Shown piece after piece: positions 36,601 to 45,006 of a stretch of DNA of 64,000 nucleotides; position 1 is the first letter of the stretch, and the number at the start of each line of letters is the position of its first letter. Source of the stretch: JAUIET01 sp964352475 (GTDB taxonomy: Bacteria; Pseudomonadota; Gammaproteobacteria; Pseudomonadales; JAUIET01). A program made the translations under genes and the position numbers. The notes beneath the pieces were generated by a model that did not search any database, was not told the origin of the DNA, and saw only the letters and a list, made by a program, of their open reading frames with translations. Location of the stretch: assembly GCA_964352475.1 (NCBI GenBank), contig CAYGSL010000013.1:26330-90329 (forward strand), written 5' to 3'.

Positions 36601-38452
36601 AGCTCTTGATGTGGGTAATTTCCAGGAAGCCTGGTCGCAGCGTTACGACACGTATGCTTTAGAGACCAATGGAGTGATCAGCGCAGATCGCAAACTATTT
36701 CGTGTGGCGTCAAGTAATGATTGGCGAAATCCGGGCCACACTGTAGAGCTCATTGATAGTGATAGCGGTGCAATTGATAAACGCTACAGCATTCAAGCGG
36801 CTACTTTTGACGTACAACAGTATGTGTACGATTCGAGCCAGCTATTGCTATCTGGTTACATACGCCATGAAGATTATACGTACTCTAAGACAATCAATGC
36901 CTTGAACGTTAGCTCTGGGGTAGAACAGACTGTTCGCGAAGAACTTGATGACTCACCGAACAATGTGTCTGCGTTATTCGCTAACAACACTGTGGTTAAT
37001 GAAGTGTTCTATCACGGCGATACTCGCACGGCGGCAATCAGCCGAGAGACAGGGGAAGCACTGTGGAACCTGGAAAGCCTTTCAAATACTATTGGTTCTG
37101 CCGCTGACGAAAACACGCTGTATGTTTATCAACGCAACCAACTGCAGGGCAATCATGTTCTTAGCAAGTTAGATAGGATCACGGGGGAGCAGTATGCAGA
37201 GCATGTATTTCAGCCTCAGCCCTATTACCATAACAATGTTTCTGGTCTGACACTGAGTAAATCAGGGAGTCTCGTATTCTACGAGAATTCGACCTTACGT
37301 GCGTTTGATACTGCATCACTGCAGCCTCGCTGGACCCGCGATATTGGCAGATCAGACTTTATTTCAATAGGTCAGGGGAAAGTGTTTCTTGTCGTGCATG
37401 GCATCCTGTTCGTACTCGATGAGTTTACCGGCAACACCTTATGGGTTTGGAGTCCACCGAACGGGAATACTCTTCAAAACAATCTGATCGCATTTCGCAG
37501 CCACGTTATCGTTTCTGGCGGAGAAAAGACCTGGGCAATTTCTATCGACAGCGGTGAAGCCGTATGGGAGCACGAGGCCACAGGCTACTTGTCATACAGT
37601 GAAGGCAAGTTGTTTATAAGCAGGGGCAGTGACTTTGTCGCCATCGATATGAGTGATGATCTGGACAGCGATAGTCTGCCCAATTGGTGGGAGCGAAAGC
37701 ACGAACTTGACGACGCTAATCCCGCTGACGCGACCACTGATGCAGACGACGACGGTCTGAACAACCTTGAAGAGTACATTGCCGGAATCAATCCGCGATC
37801 CAGTGATACTGATGACGACGGCATCTCGGATTTTGACGAAGTACAAACCTATAACACTCGTCCTGAATACGCTGACAGCGATGAGGACGGGCTCAGTGAC
37901 AATGACGAATTAACGCTTCATTTAACATCACCCACCGAGAAAGACAGCGACGGTGACTCGTTCTCTGACTTCGCAGAGATTCAAGAATATAATTCCGATC
38001 CAAACGATGCAGCAAGCGTTCCGGCTGGCGCAATCGTCAACATGCTTGAGTCGTTTGAAACGGAATCATTGCCAAGCGGTTGGACAAGTAGTGATCCGGC
38101 GTGGGGCCTGGTCGAATTTGACGCCACTGAAGGTAATCAAAGCTTGCTGTCGGGCACCGGCAGCGGGAGAATCGAAAGCAGTATTTTCTTTGAAGGCTTG
38201 TTTAGCATGGGCACGCTCACGTTTGATTTTAAAGGTCTGGAGAGCGATCGCCGAGGTACGTTAAGCATCTATGTTGATGGCAACTACGTGGCGAATGTTC
38301 AGCCCGGCCGCCAGTGGTCAGAGACATCATTTGATATTGCAGAAGCGGGCAATCATCAGATTGAATGGCGATACACAAACACGGTTTATAGCCCGACTGA
38401 GCTGTCGATTCACTACGCACAAATAGACAACGTTCGCTTCACCGCGCAATAA
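33659..38452 (+). CDS. Large surface protein: calcium repeats and beta-propellers
   Basis: A 1597-residue protein, probably a lipoprotein (LLQYAC). After an N-terminal beta-repeat segment (VPHRGWQFNGWQNC) it alternates calcium-binding DxDxDG repeats of thrombospondin type-3 style with propeller-like regions. Repeats lie at about residues 114-140, 454-515, 814-953 and 1332-1454. The propeller-like regions are at about 145-450, 530-810 and 970-1330, the last with PQQ-like GNTLWVW repeats. The C-terminal 130 residues resemble a jelly-roll carbohydrate-binding or MAM-like domain (ESFETESLPSGW). The units DADGLSDGDEVNVHQTNPS and DGDGLSDGDEVNIHSSSP are tandem copies. No catalytic site was seen. Adhesion or polymer binding is a guess. 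Confidence 0.75.
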   Translation: MIKNKTLRIIGLLLFSLLQYACTHPIEVTGKGAVSDSRSNFECNHLETPCEITIGGPYEAYYRAVPHRGWQFNGWQNCLTSSSTNRCEYNINAETVRQNWFKTMPALVANFTEGDADEDGVLDRLDIRPNDADCTGEGSHSYDSCAFNGLRERLSSVEILTTASGLQFITLQRDNEVLRYQTDTQQFLSPVRPDYRFEGSVTDIQHSSSLGGMIYFGGNRTVYFVADSSTDATPTELLSIEDSSFQVSFMGVSDDLIIVYGQDRLNYNYVAQERIYTAEGELLSTIDTNGIAYRKYLSDSATGIVYSIGYSGTNNTYSLRKMLISPTGEYNSVTSVDLNTNQAISWMNLSPDGSRVLLSDGSVFNTADLSLAFTISKTLGPATWLNNGELLSVQANNEWPASYSLLRSGVDGQPLERVSIGRDIANAFIATDTGAVVFMGQANIEAISEFEPNDDRDGDGVANTEDAFPDNIAASLDTDRDGYPDQWNDGFGAGDSTSDLSLDAFPVDTMCYLTEHGNNGSCDHGARIGIYYPASVIQDDNGVVYLLGANVVHRWDTETEQYLSSISVDSSKPIELAVQARNIAFHAASGDLFIAYDDGQIRRVSPSSPNTVLKHSQIDGSIRGFTASANMLFAAAAYADDIVSLDIATGLEQDRSQWPGNNTPQVLRWNQATQTLYGSGSDIQSIGVDAMGQFVATSDLAANFSNRQNSTFSISSNGQLLISYDGRAQRTSDGATIRDFENSAMIANWLNNSLITIENLESGSELTQWSSDLQAAHFQLQLDYQPLGLLADYGSIIAVYTLDQSLQFAKLSLGDADGDGMPSWWEEQNGFDDNDSFDADLDSDLDNLSNLQEYLFETDPTLIDSDADGLSDGDEVNVHQTNPSLADTDGDGLSDGDEVNIHSSSPTLADSDNDRMNDGWEIQNGLNPLNSDDGALDDDDDGYSNFEEFTLGTDAQTAGHPQVEPWARQNANARNNAYFPIALDVGNFQEAWSQRYDTYALETNGVISADRKLFRVASSNDWRNPGHTVELIDSDSGAIDKRYSIQAATFDVQQYVYDSSQLLLSGYIRHEDYTYSKTINALNVSSGVEQTVREELDDSPNNVSALFANNTVVNEVFYHGDTRTAAISRETGEALWNLESLSNTIGSAADENTLYVYQRNQLQGNHVLSKLDRITGEQYAEHVFQPQPYYHNNVSGLTLSKSGSLVFYENSTLRAFDTASLQPRWTRDIGRSDFISIGQGKVFLVVHGILFVLDEFTGNTLWVWSPPNGNTLQNNLIAFRSHVIVSGGEKTWAISIDSGEAVWEHEATGYLSYSEGKLFISRGSDFVAIDMSDDLDSDSLPNWWERKHELDDANPADATTDADDDGLNNLEEYIAGINPRSSDTDDDGISDFDEVQTYNTRPEYADSDEDGLSDNDELTLHLTSPTEKDSDGDSFSDFAEIQEYNSDPNDAASVPAGAIVNMLESFETESLPSGWTSSDPAWGLVEFDATEGNQSLLSGTGSGRIESSIFFEGLFSMGTLTFDFKGLESDRRGTLSIYVDGNYVANVQPGRQWSETSFDIAEAGNHQIEWRYTNTVYSPTELSIHYAQIDNVRFTAQ

Positions 38453-38479
38453 CAAGGCATGTCTCGCGATGAAGACTGT

Positions 38480-39163
38480 TTAGAATATTTTATACCGCGC
38501 ACCGCGTTTGCGCGGTATTTTCTGATCCTCAGGTAAGGTACAAATGCGATCCATACGGGTTACGCTGCCATCGGCATACTCCCACACCAACTGTTCGCCA
38601 TCCAGATACCGCTTTACCACCACAGGTCCCCAGCCAAATACGTTGAACTCCAGAACGCCATTCTTCCAAGTCTTGCTGGCAGAGGTGCGGCCGCAATACT
38701 CTTTCTCACCCATCATAAAGAGTACCGAGCCTTCAGTGTCATTCGAGTTCTCACCACCAGTGCTATTCGGCCCGCCATCATGAATAAGTCCACTAGTCGT
38801 TATAACAACTCTTCGCCCGCACTGCTCTACTCTTTCGACGTGACCGACTTTTCCGTCAACACCTATCCACAAGCCACGGATGTCGGCAGCATTCTCCGCT
38901 AAGGGCTCAGTGCACTCAGCAAGAATGGGTAATGGGAAATGCGAGTAAGCACAATCAGGTGTATTGCCCTTAGGTATGTCTGCCGCAAACTTGCCACTGC
39001 CATCCAGAACGGGCAGTTCGCAGTAGTTTATTGTGCTGCCGTCACCCTCTAGCGTGAGCGCCTCTGTCATCAGGGCGGGTCGCGCAGAGAAAAACATCTG
39101 CCAAAACAACAACACACCTAGCAACAGCAGCACTAAAAGAACGCTGACCAGCCATTTTGTCAT
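38480..39163 (-). CDS. Membrane-anchored protein of unknown function
   Basis: A 227-residue protein with one N-terminal hydrophobic helix (WLVSVLLVLLLLGVLLFW) and a soluble, probably periplasmic, domain of beta character. Blocks that look conserved are DIRGLWIGVDGKVGHVERVEQCG, LIHDGGPNSTGGENSNDTEG, EYCGRTSASKTW and FGWGPVVVKRYLDG. Several cysteines could pair. I recognise no characterised family. A candidate operator shared with two other units lies about 70 bases upstream (39232-39256), which suggests a link with the oxidative catabolic genes. Confidence 0.7.
   Translation of the reverse strand: MTKWLVSVLLVLLLLGVLLFWQMFFSARPALMTEALTLEGDGSTINYCELPVLDGSGKFAADIPKGNTPDCAYSHFPLPILAECTEPLAENAADIRGLWIGVDGKVGHVERVEQCGRRVVITTSGLIHDGGPNSTGGENSNDTEGSVLFMMGEKEYCGRTSASKTWKNGVLEFNVFGWGPVVVKRYLDGEQLVWEYADGSVTRMDRICTLPEDQKIPRKRGARYKIF
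38492..38521 (+). terminator. Terminator of the 1597-residue protein gene
   Basis: The stem ATACCGCGC/GCGCGGTAT (38492-38500 and 38510-38518) is followed by TTTT on the plus strand, 40 bases after the large gene's stop. It lies inside the last codons of the convergent gene at 38480-39163. Confidence 0.6.
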
Positions 39164-39231
39164 GCTGTCAATTCTCAGTTATGGAAAAGCAATCAGCGCG
39201 GTAAACGCTAATACTAAAACCCAATATAATC

Positions 39232-39256
39232 TATTGACACTACTTATGTCTATATA
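39232..39256. promoter_or_regulatory. Candidate operator, site 1 of a shared palindrome
   Basis: Read on the minus strand, it has left half TATATAGACAT, five bases, right half GTGTCAATA. It matches the sites at 47212-47236 and 51693-51717 in order and spacing. It lies 69 bases before the start of the unknown membrane protein gene. Confidence 0.4.
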
Positions 39257-39286
39257 TTCTCAGAAGATTGTACAATTCGAGTACTT

Positions 39287-40069
39287 TTAGTAGAAGGCTT
39301 TGATGCCAATTGAAAGGCCCATGATAAACAGCAAGCACAGAGATGCTGTTCGGTAAAACTGGCTGGAATAGCGAAGAAACAGCGCGTAGCCCACCTTGTC
39401 GAACACATACAAGGTTGGCAACGCCAACAGAAAAATGGCAAGCATTTCATAACGGAGGAAACCTGCTAAGCAATAAGACACCAAGCCGATCAAAGCCGAC
39501 AGCATAAAAAACACCATAAGCATGGCCCTACTTTGCCTTGGGTCCGGCTGAGTCCGCATGGCATAAGCAATCACGGGAGGGCCTGGAATTGCGAGCACTC
39601 CATTCATCAACCCGGAAGCTGTGCCGGCGATACATTGCAACAAAACACTTTGCCGACCACTGTCGGCCCTATTCAAAAGCAGACCCAGTAACGCCAGGAA
39701 TATTGAGGCGCTGATCAATATTTGAAACAAGCGTACCGAAACATAAGCAAGCAAAGAGGCGCCGATGAAGGTGGCCACAGTAGCCGTACCAAGCATTGGC
39801 AGCATTGGCTTGATTGACGTGTCTTGCCAATAAGTGGGCAAGCTGAAGAAACTGATAGTTAACGCAAGAGAAGCGCTCAGAACTACCGCGTCAGTGGGAG
39901 GAAATAACAGTGAAAAGCCTGGAACCGCGGCCAACGCAAAACCAAAACCAGTAAATGAACGCAACAGTGATGCTACTGCAACAACCAGACAGACCAGAGC
40001 AAGCTCAATTGGACTTACTCCAGTTAACGATTCCAAACAGTTTGCCAGGGCAACGATATTGTTCCGCAC
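39287..40069 (-). CDS. TauE/SafE family sulfite/sulfonate exporter
   Basis: A 260-residue membrane protein with about eight TM helices. The repeat motif RSFTGFGFALAAVPGFSLLF (about 38-57) and the second-half match GTASGLMNGVLAIPGPPVIAY (about 148-168) define TauE/SafE. Members export sulfite, sulfoacetate or other sulfur-containing anions. The presence of a sulfatase, a TauD dioxygenase and a sulfotransferase in the window fits a need to move sulfur anions. The annotated start is a GTG inside a hairpin at 40056-40091 with no good ribosome-binding site, so the start could lie slightly downstream. Confidence 0.8.
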   Translation of the reverse strand: MRNNIVALANCLESLTGVSPIELALVCLVVAVASLLRSFTGFGFALAAVPGFSLLFPPTDAVVLSASLALTISFFSLPTYWQDTSIKPMLPMLGTATVATFIGASLLAYVSVRLFQILISASIFLALLGLLLNRADSGRQSVLLQCIAGTASGLMNGVLAIPGPPVIAYAMRTQPDPRQSRAMLMVFFMLSALIGLVSYCLAGFLRYEMLAIFLLALPTLYVFDKVGYALFLRYSSQFYRTASLCLLFIMGLSIGIKAFY

Positions 40070-40091
40070 GCTAAGCTTTGCGGAACAATAT
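40056..40091. promoter_or_regulatory. 12-bp stem hairpin over the TauE/SafE start
   Basis: ATATTGTTCCGC (40056-40067) and GCGGAACAATAT (40080-40091) pair perfectly around a 12-base loop. TTTT follows on the plus strand only. It lies between the monooxygenase stop and the exporter's GTG, so it could attenuate or terminate between these genes or hide the start. Confidence 0.45.
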
Positions 40092-40100
40092 TTTCACAGC

Positions 40101-41726
40101 TTAGGCGCCAACCCGACTGAATTCTACCTCTGGAAATCCGGCGTCAACTGAATCACGCATCTTGTCGTAGTACACATTGGCGCCGCCGAAATAAATCAAG
40201 ACCCTTGGGTTTTTATCCTGAAGGTTCGCGCCCATCATCCAGGAGTTTACTTTATCACCTTGCGCCATAATGGTCTGCGCGTGAATTTCTGCGGTTTCTG
40301 CAACCCAGGCATCTTCAGCTTCCTGCTTTGGCTCGCACACATCCAGACCTTCAGCTTCCATCTTCTTGATGCAGTCAACAATGTACAAAATATTCTGCTC
40401 GATTGATGTAGGCAGGTTAGCAAACGGAGCTTGTGGGCCGGTGATCATGAACATATTGGGGAATTCAGCAACGAAAACACCCAGGATCGACGCTGACACC
40501 TCATCCCATTTTTCACGAATGGTTAAGCCATTTCGACCACGAATATTCAACGCTTCCTGACCACCCGTATAGGCCTGGAATCCAGTTGCCAGCACAATAA
40601 TATCCAACTCGTATTCACCTTCTGTAGTGCGAATACCGTTCTCGGTTATCTCTACGATAGGTTCACGCTCGCCGATATCGACCAGCTTCACATTATCGCG
40701 GTTATACGCTTCAAAATAACCGTGATCTAACGGCGGTCGTTTCGCAAAAAACGAGTACTTGGGCGTGAGTATTTCCGCCACTTCAGGGTCGTTAACACGC
40801 TCTTTCATTTTGCTGATAACAAAGTCACCGGCTGCTTTATTGGATTCCGCACTTCCTAACAGATCATCAAAGGTTTCAAATACGAAGCGGAAACTGCCAC
40901 GTGGCCAGTGCTCTTCAAAAATAGCTTGCACTTCATCGGGTGGCGTGTCGGCCACATTTCTACCCACCGGACTATCAAAGGCCATACCAAATACATGATT
41001 GCGACACTTGGCAATGATCTCGTCGTAGTTGTCTTTGATTTCCTTTTCCCACTCAGGCGTCATGGGCTTTTGCACTGCGGGTAGTACGTAGTTTGGCGTG
41101 CGCTGAAAAACCGTAACATCGGCAGCGGTTTCCGCAACAACAGGCAACATCTGTACCGTAGTTGCTCCCGTGCCAATAATGCCTACACGTTTGCCGGCAT
41201 AGTCCAAACCTTCTTGTGGCCAACGCGCCGAGTGAAACAACGGGCCTTTGAAGGTATCAGCGCCTTTTATGTCAGGAATAACGGGTTCTGAAATCATACC
41301 CATCGCGCTAATAAAATACTTGCACGTGAACTGCTCACCATTGGCGGTTTTTACCAGCCAATGGCCACTGTCTTCCTGATAGTCGGCGCTGGAGATTTCA
41401 GTATTCAGCTGAATGTGTGGCCACATATCGCATTTGTCGGCAACAAAATGCATGTAGCGATTGTTCTCCTCCCAGCCAGGGTAACGTACAGACCAGCTCC
41501 ACTCGTTAAGAATTTCTTTTGAGAAAGTGAGGCAATAGTAGTAACACTCACTGTCACTTGCCGCACCCGGGTAACGATTCCAGGTCCATGTTCCGCCAAT
41601 GTCGGATGCTTTATCGAACACCTTAATGGATAAACCGGCTTCGCGAACGGAATGAACCAGACCAAGCCCGGCAAAACCTGCGCCAACGGCAATTACGTCG
41701 AAGTCGGTGTTTTGTTGTGAAGCCAT
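40101..41726 (-). CDS. Flavin monooxygenase, Baeyer-Villiger type
   Basis: A 541-residue NADPH- and FAD-dependent monooxygenase. The FAD motif VGAGFAGLGL is at about residues 14-23, followed by GGTWTWNRYPGAASD. The Baeyer-Villiger fingerprint FKGPLFHSARWP lies near 165-176, and the NADPH loop VGIIGTGATTVQML is near 185-198. It would insert oxygen next to a ketone, turning cyclic or steroid-like ketones into lactones or esters. AGGAGAG sits just upstream of the ATG. The substrate is unknown. A relic of a second enzyme of this class lies at 47300-47454. Confidence 0.88.
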   Translation of the reverse strand: MASQQNTDFDVIAVGAGFAGLGLVHSVREAGLSIKVFDKASDIGGTWTWNRYPGAASDSECYYYCLTFSKEILNEWSWSVRYPGWEENNRYMHFVADKCDMWPHIQLNTEISSADYQEDSGHWLVKTANGEQFTCKYFISAMGMISEPVIPDIKGADTFKGPLFHSARWPQEGLDYAGKRVGIIGTGATTVQMLPVVAETAADVTVFQRTPNYVLPAVQKPMTPEWEKEIKDNYDEIIAKCRNHVFGMAFDSPVGRNVADTPPDEVQAIFEEHWPRGSFRFVFETFDDLLGSAESNKAAGDFVISKMKERVNDPEVAEILTPKYSFFAKRPPLDHGYFEAYNRDNVKLVDIGEREPIVEITENGIRTTEGEYELDIIVLATGFQAYTGGQEALNIRGRNGLTIREKWDEVSASILGVFVAEFPNMFMITGPQAPFANLPTSIEQNILYIVDCIKKMEAEGLDVCEPKQEAEDAWVAETAEIHAQTIMAQGDKVNSWMMGANLQDKNPRVLIYFGGANVYYDKMRDSVDAGFPEVEFSRVGA

Positions 41727-41827
41727 GAATACTCTCCTGTTTATTGTCTACGGACTCAGATAGCTCTTACGTAAATGTGTAAATATAATAACAAATATCC
41801 GCTCTTTACCGAGCTCGAATCCCAAAG

Positions 41828-43894
41828 CTATGGCGGCAATCTAAATACATACAATGCCTGACCATTGGCAGGCTGATAAATATCCGGGCTTATCACCGCA
41901 GTCATAGCCCGAAATACGCCCATCCCAGTGGGTACGGCGATGTACTGTTCTCCATCAACAGCAAATGAAATCGGGTAACCATGGGTCGGCGCTCCTAGCC
42001 GAACATTCCAAAGCAACTTTCCATTGCGGCTGTCAAACGCATTTAAGGTGCGATCAAGATCACCAATAAACACCAGATCACCGGCCGTAGCTAGCGCTCC
42101 CGTCATAAACATGGCCGCTTGGTCGTGACGCCAGCTTTCCTGCATAGTGTCAGCGTCAAACGACACCAGCCTGCCTAACAGACCATTGCTGCCTGGTGCT
42201 GGAAAAGATCGCGAATCGCCACCGTAGCCACCTTCGCCCACAATTTTCGGCACGTCGCGCCCGGTAAGTTCAGAGCAAAGGTTATGAAGCGGAATGAACA
42301 GCGACTGCTGGCGTGGAGAATACGCCATTGCCTGCCAGTTATGGCCTCCATAAATACCTGGGCAGGTCTTGATCGGATCACCGATACCGGCCGCCACAAT
42401 ATCCTTACGGTAACGCACTTCGCCAGTTTCATGATTGATCGATTCGAAAACATCTTGGTCAGTAGTTTCCACCACCGCGTCGAACTTGCCTGTACTGCGC
42501 TGTAGCCGCCATAGTAGGCCGTCTTTACCTACCGTAAACAGCCATCGATTATTGCCTCTATCAACAAGCACTCGTTCAAAACCAACTTCCATATCAATGG
42601 TTTCACCAGGAATATGTTGATAAAACCAGGCGATCTCGCCGGTGTCGGCCTTTAACGCCAATGTGGAATTGGTGTATAACGCTTTATCTTTGGTTGACAT
42701 TCCCCGGCTGGCGGCAACCCAGGGTTTGGCCTGCGATGTTCCTATGTAAAACAGATTGAGCTCCGGGTCGAAGCTGCCCGCTATCCAGGTATCACTGCCT
42801 GCCCTGAACTCTGCTGCCAGGCCTGCCCAGCTATCATCCCCGAGCTTGCCTGGTAGCGCGATCGTCGAAGTGCGCCAAAGTTCTTTACCCGTTTTTGCGT
42901 CATGTCCGGTAACAAAACAGCCTGGCTCTTTATACCGCTCACAACCATTAATACCTGAGAGAACAACACCGTTTCCAACAATGGGGCCGCTGGTATGTGT
43001 GTAACCCAGTCGGTAATCAGCCTTGACAGTGCGCCAGACCAGATTGCCTGTTTTTGCATCAAGTGCGATGATCGCTGCATCATAAGTTGCGAGATACAGC
43101 TTGTCGTCATATAAGGCGATGTTACGTTGCGGCCCGCCCAGCGTTTTGGCCTCGGGTGGATACTGGTAGGCATACTCCCAGATCAGTTCGCCGTTACTGG
43201 CATCGATGGCCTGAACGATATTGCCAGGATGCGCCAGGAACATCACACCATCATGCACCAAGGGCGTGGTTTGATTGCTGCCGTCACGCATCGCAAGCAC
43301 CCAGGCCAACTGCAGCTGATTAACGTTTTTGCGGTTAATCTGCTTTAACGGACTATAACCCTGGCCGTCCAGGGTTCTCCGCCAACTCAACCAATCAGCA
43401 GGCTCCGGTGAGTTCAGCATCGCAGTGGTTACCGGGCGCCAGTCGGACAGAGATTTGTTTTTAAATGCCGATCTATTCTTTGCGATGCTTGCTATCACGT
43501 CCGCACTGGACCATGAATCGGCTGCTTCGTTGTTCGCGTTGGTTGTCGATAGCTTCGCAGTACTGGCATTTTTCTCCGCCAGATAAGTCGCTAATTGCTG
43601 GTGGTCCGCCGCGCGCAATGACAACTCTCCACCGGGCGGCATACTGCTCACGTTGTAGGCCAGCAATGCATCCAACGACGCAGATTCACCACTGAGCCCC
43701 CACTTTTGAACGAACGCCGGGCCCAGCAGCGAATTGCCATGCGCCGAGCCGCGCAAATCCAGCCCATGACATTGGGCACAATGCTGCTCATAGAGCTTGG
43801 TGCCTGCTAAGTCTTCACCGAACAAAAATGGCGATACTTGTGCCAGCAGACCAATACAGAATGTGCTTCCGAACGTTCTATAGGACAATCTCAT
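41828..43894 (-). CDS. PQQ-type quinoprotein dehydrogenase, N-terminal cytochrome c
   Basis: A 688-residue periplasmic protein. After a signal peptide it has a class-I cytochrome c domain with the heme motif CAQCH (about residues 40-44) and a methionine ligand probably in MPPGGE. A PQQ-binding eight-bladed propeller follows, with W-motif repeats such as GKLLWNVRLG, GELIWEYAYQ and GNLVWRTVK. It would oxidise alcohols and pass electrons to the heme. Most quinohemoproteins carry the heme domain at the C-terminus; the N-terminal order resembles that reported for polyvinyl alcohol dehydrogenase. The residue after the blades that chelates calcium was not resolved. Confidence 0.85.
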   Translation of the reverse strand: MRLSYRTFGSTFCIGLLAQVSPFLFGEDLAGTKLYEQHCAQCHGLDLRGSAHGNSLLGPAFVQKWGLSGESASLDALLAYNVSSMPPGGELSLRAADHQQLATYLAEKNASTAKLSTTNANNEAADSWSSADVIASIAKNRSAFKNKSLSDWRPVTTAMLNSPEPADWLSWRRTLDGQGYSPLKQINRKNVNQLQLAWVLAMRDGSNQTTPLVHDGVMFLAHPGNIVQAIDASNGELIWEYAYQYPPEAKTLGGPQRNIALYDDKLYLATYDAAIIALDAKTGNLVWRTVKADYRLGYTHTSGPIVGNGVVLSGINGCERYKEPGCFVTGHDAKTGKELWRTSTIALPGKLGDDSWAGLAAEFRAGSDTWIAGSFDPELNLFYIGTSQAKPWVAASRGMSTKDKALYTNSTLALKADTGEIAWFYQHIPGETIDMEVGFERVLVDRGNNRWLFTVGKDGLLWRLQRSTGKFDAVVETTDQDVFESINHETGEVRYRKDIVAAGIGDPIKTCPGIYGGHNWQAMAYSPRQQSLFIPLHNLCSELTGRDVPKIVGEGGYGGDSRSFPAPGSNGLLGRLVSFDADTMQESWRHDQAAMFMTGALATAGDLVFIGDLDRTLNAFDSRNGKLLWNVRLGAPTHGYPISFAVDGEQYIAVPTGMGVFRAMTAVISPDIYQPANGQALYVFRLPP

Positions 43895-43896
43895 TA

Positions 43897-43915
43897 TTTT
43901 GAATATTATTCAAAA
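43897..43915. promoter_or_regulatory. Palindrome before the quinoprotein gene
   Basis: TTTTGAAT and ATTCAAAA pair perfectly around ATT. The palindrome ends three bases before the annotated ATG, where a ribosome-binding site would be expected. It could be a TetR-type operator on a short leader, or the real start could be further downstream. Confidence 0.35.
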
Positions 43916-44038
43916 GTTGCTGAGCGATAAAAACACAGTCCTACAGCGAAAGTCAATAAAAGCGGGCGGATTCCTGGGCAGAGCCCAGCCAGGGTCTAGT
44001 AGAAATGTATACCGTTTAAGCAGGCCGATCTTCCTTGC

Positions 44039-44866
44039 TCATGCGCTGCCTGCCCGGCGTTCGTGCGCCAAACCAACCAAGTCAGATAATCGCTGCGGCA
44101 TCAAACGACACAAAATATCAAGAAGCACCGCATCCGCTCCAACCAACTGCCGTTTACGATCTTTGCGCAACCCTTTGATAATTATGCGCGCCGCTTTATC
44201 CGGGGAAGTTTTCGCTGCCTGATCAAACTGTTGTATCAGCTTGCTTTCATCTTCTTGCCCGTTATTTTCTTCAGAAAAACGTGCGTTACGAACAATGTTG
44301 GTCTTGATGCCCCCAGGGTGAACCGATGTGACCTTCACACTGGTTTTTCGCAATTCCTGAATCAAGGTTTGATTCAGTGCTTTGACCGCATGCTTGGCGC
44401 AGTTATAAGGACCGTTATTTGGAAACGGGAAAAACCCGTTAACGCTGGATATATTCACAATGTTCGCTTCAGGGCGTTGCTTCAGGTGCGGCAGAAACGC
44501 CTTGGTGCCGTACAAAACGCCGTAAAAGTCGATGTTAAATACCCACTCAAAATCTTCATAACTGATGTCTTCGATGCTGCACACCGAAGCCACACCGGCG
44601 TTATTGATGATGCAATCCACCTGCCCGTGCTGCTCAATAACCTCCTCAGCCCAGGCATAAACCCGTTCCCGATTAGCAACGTCAACAATATGTGTGCTCG
44701 CCTTGCACTCTTGAGGCAATAAGGCCGCAGTCTGCTGCAAACCCAGCTCATCCACATCGGCGATCGCAAGATGACAACCAAGCTCTGCAAGCTGCACCGC
44801 AAGGCTGCGGCCAATACCAGAAGCAGCACCTGTCAGCGCCACTACTTTTCCATTCAGGTTTTTCAT
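44039..44866 (-). CDS. Short-chain dehydrogenase/reductase
   Basis: A 275-residue classical SDR. TGAASGIGRSLAVQLAELG is the cofactor site at about residues 10-28, NNAGVASV is near 88, and the catalytic residues are in NISSVNGFFPF and YNCAK (near 155). The substrate may be a hydrophobic alcohol or ketone, given the monooxygenase and P450 beside it. The frame is open upstream to 44917, but the family starts at MKNLNGKVVALTG, giving the ATG at 44866. It is divergent from the P450 gene. Confidence 0.87.
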   Translation of the reverse strand: MKNLNGKVVALTGAASGIGRSLAVQLAELGCHLAIADVDELGLQQTAALLPQECKASTHIVDVANRERVYAWAEEVIEQHGQVDCIINNAGVASVCSIEDISYEDFEWVFNIDFYGVLYGTKAFLPHLKQRPEANIVNISSVNGFFPFPNNGPYNCAKHAVKALNQTLIQELRKTSVKVTSVHPGGIKTNIVRNARFSEENNGQEDESKLIQQFDQAAKTSPDKAARIIIKGLRKDRKRQLVGADAVLLDILCRLMPQRLSDLVGLAHERRAGSA

Positions 44867-45006
44867 AAGAGTCTTTATCTGTAGTGATTTGCACGAAAGC
44901 GCCTGATACCAGGTCACTCTTGCTCGCCTGCAACCGCAGGTAACGATAGAATGCCGCGTCGGCCGCTCAGACCGGATTATGAACTACTGAAGACAAGGCA
45001 AGAAGT

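Noticed and set aside
39234..39258. TTGACA with TATATT as a promoter on the plus strand
   Set aside because: The spacing is only 13 bases and no gene starts downstream on that strand; the sequence is better explained as part of the shared palindrome.
43974..43988. Hairpin CTGGGC-AGA-GCCCAG downstream of an SDR gene as a terminator
   Set aside because: The stem is only six bases and no T-tract follows in the direction of transcription.
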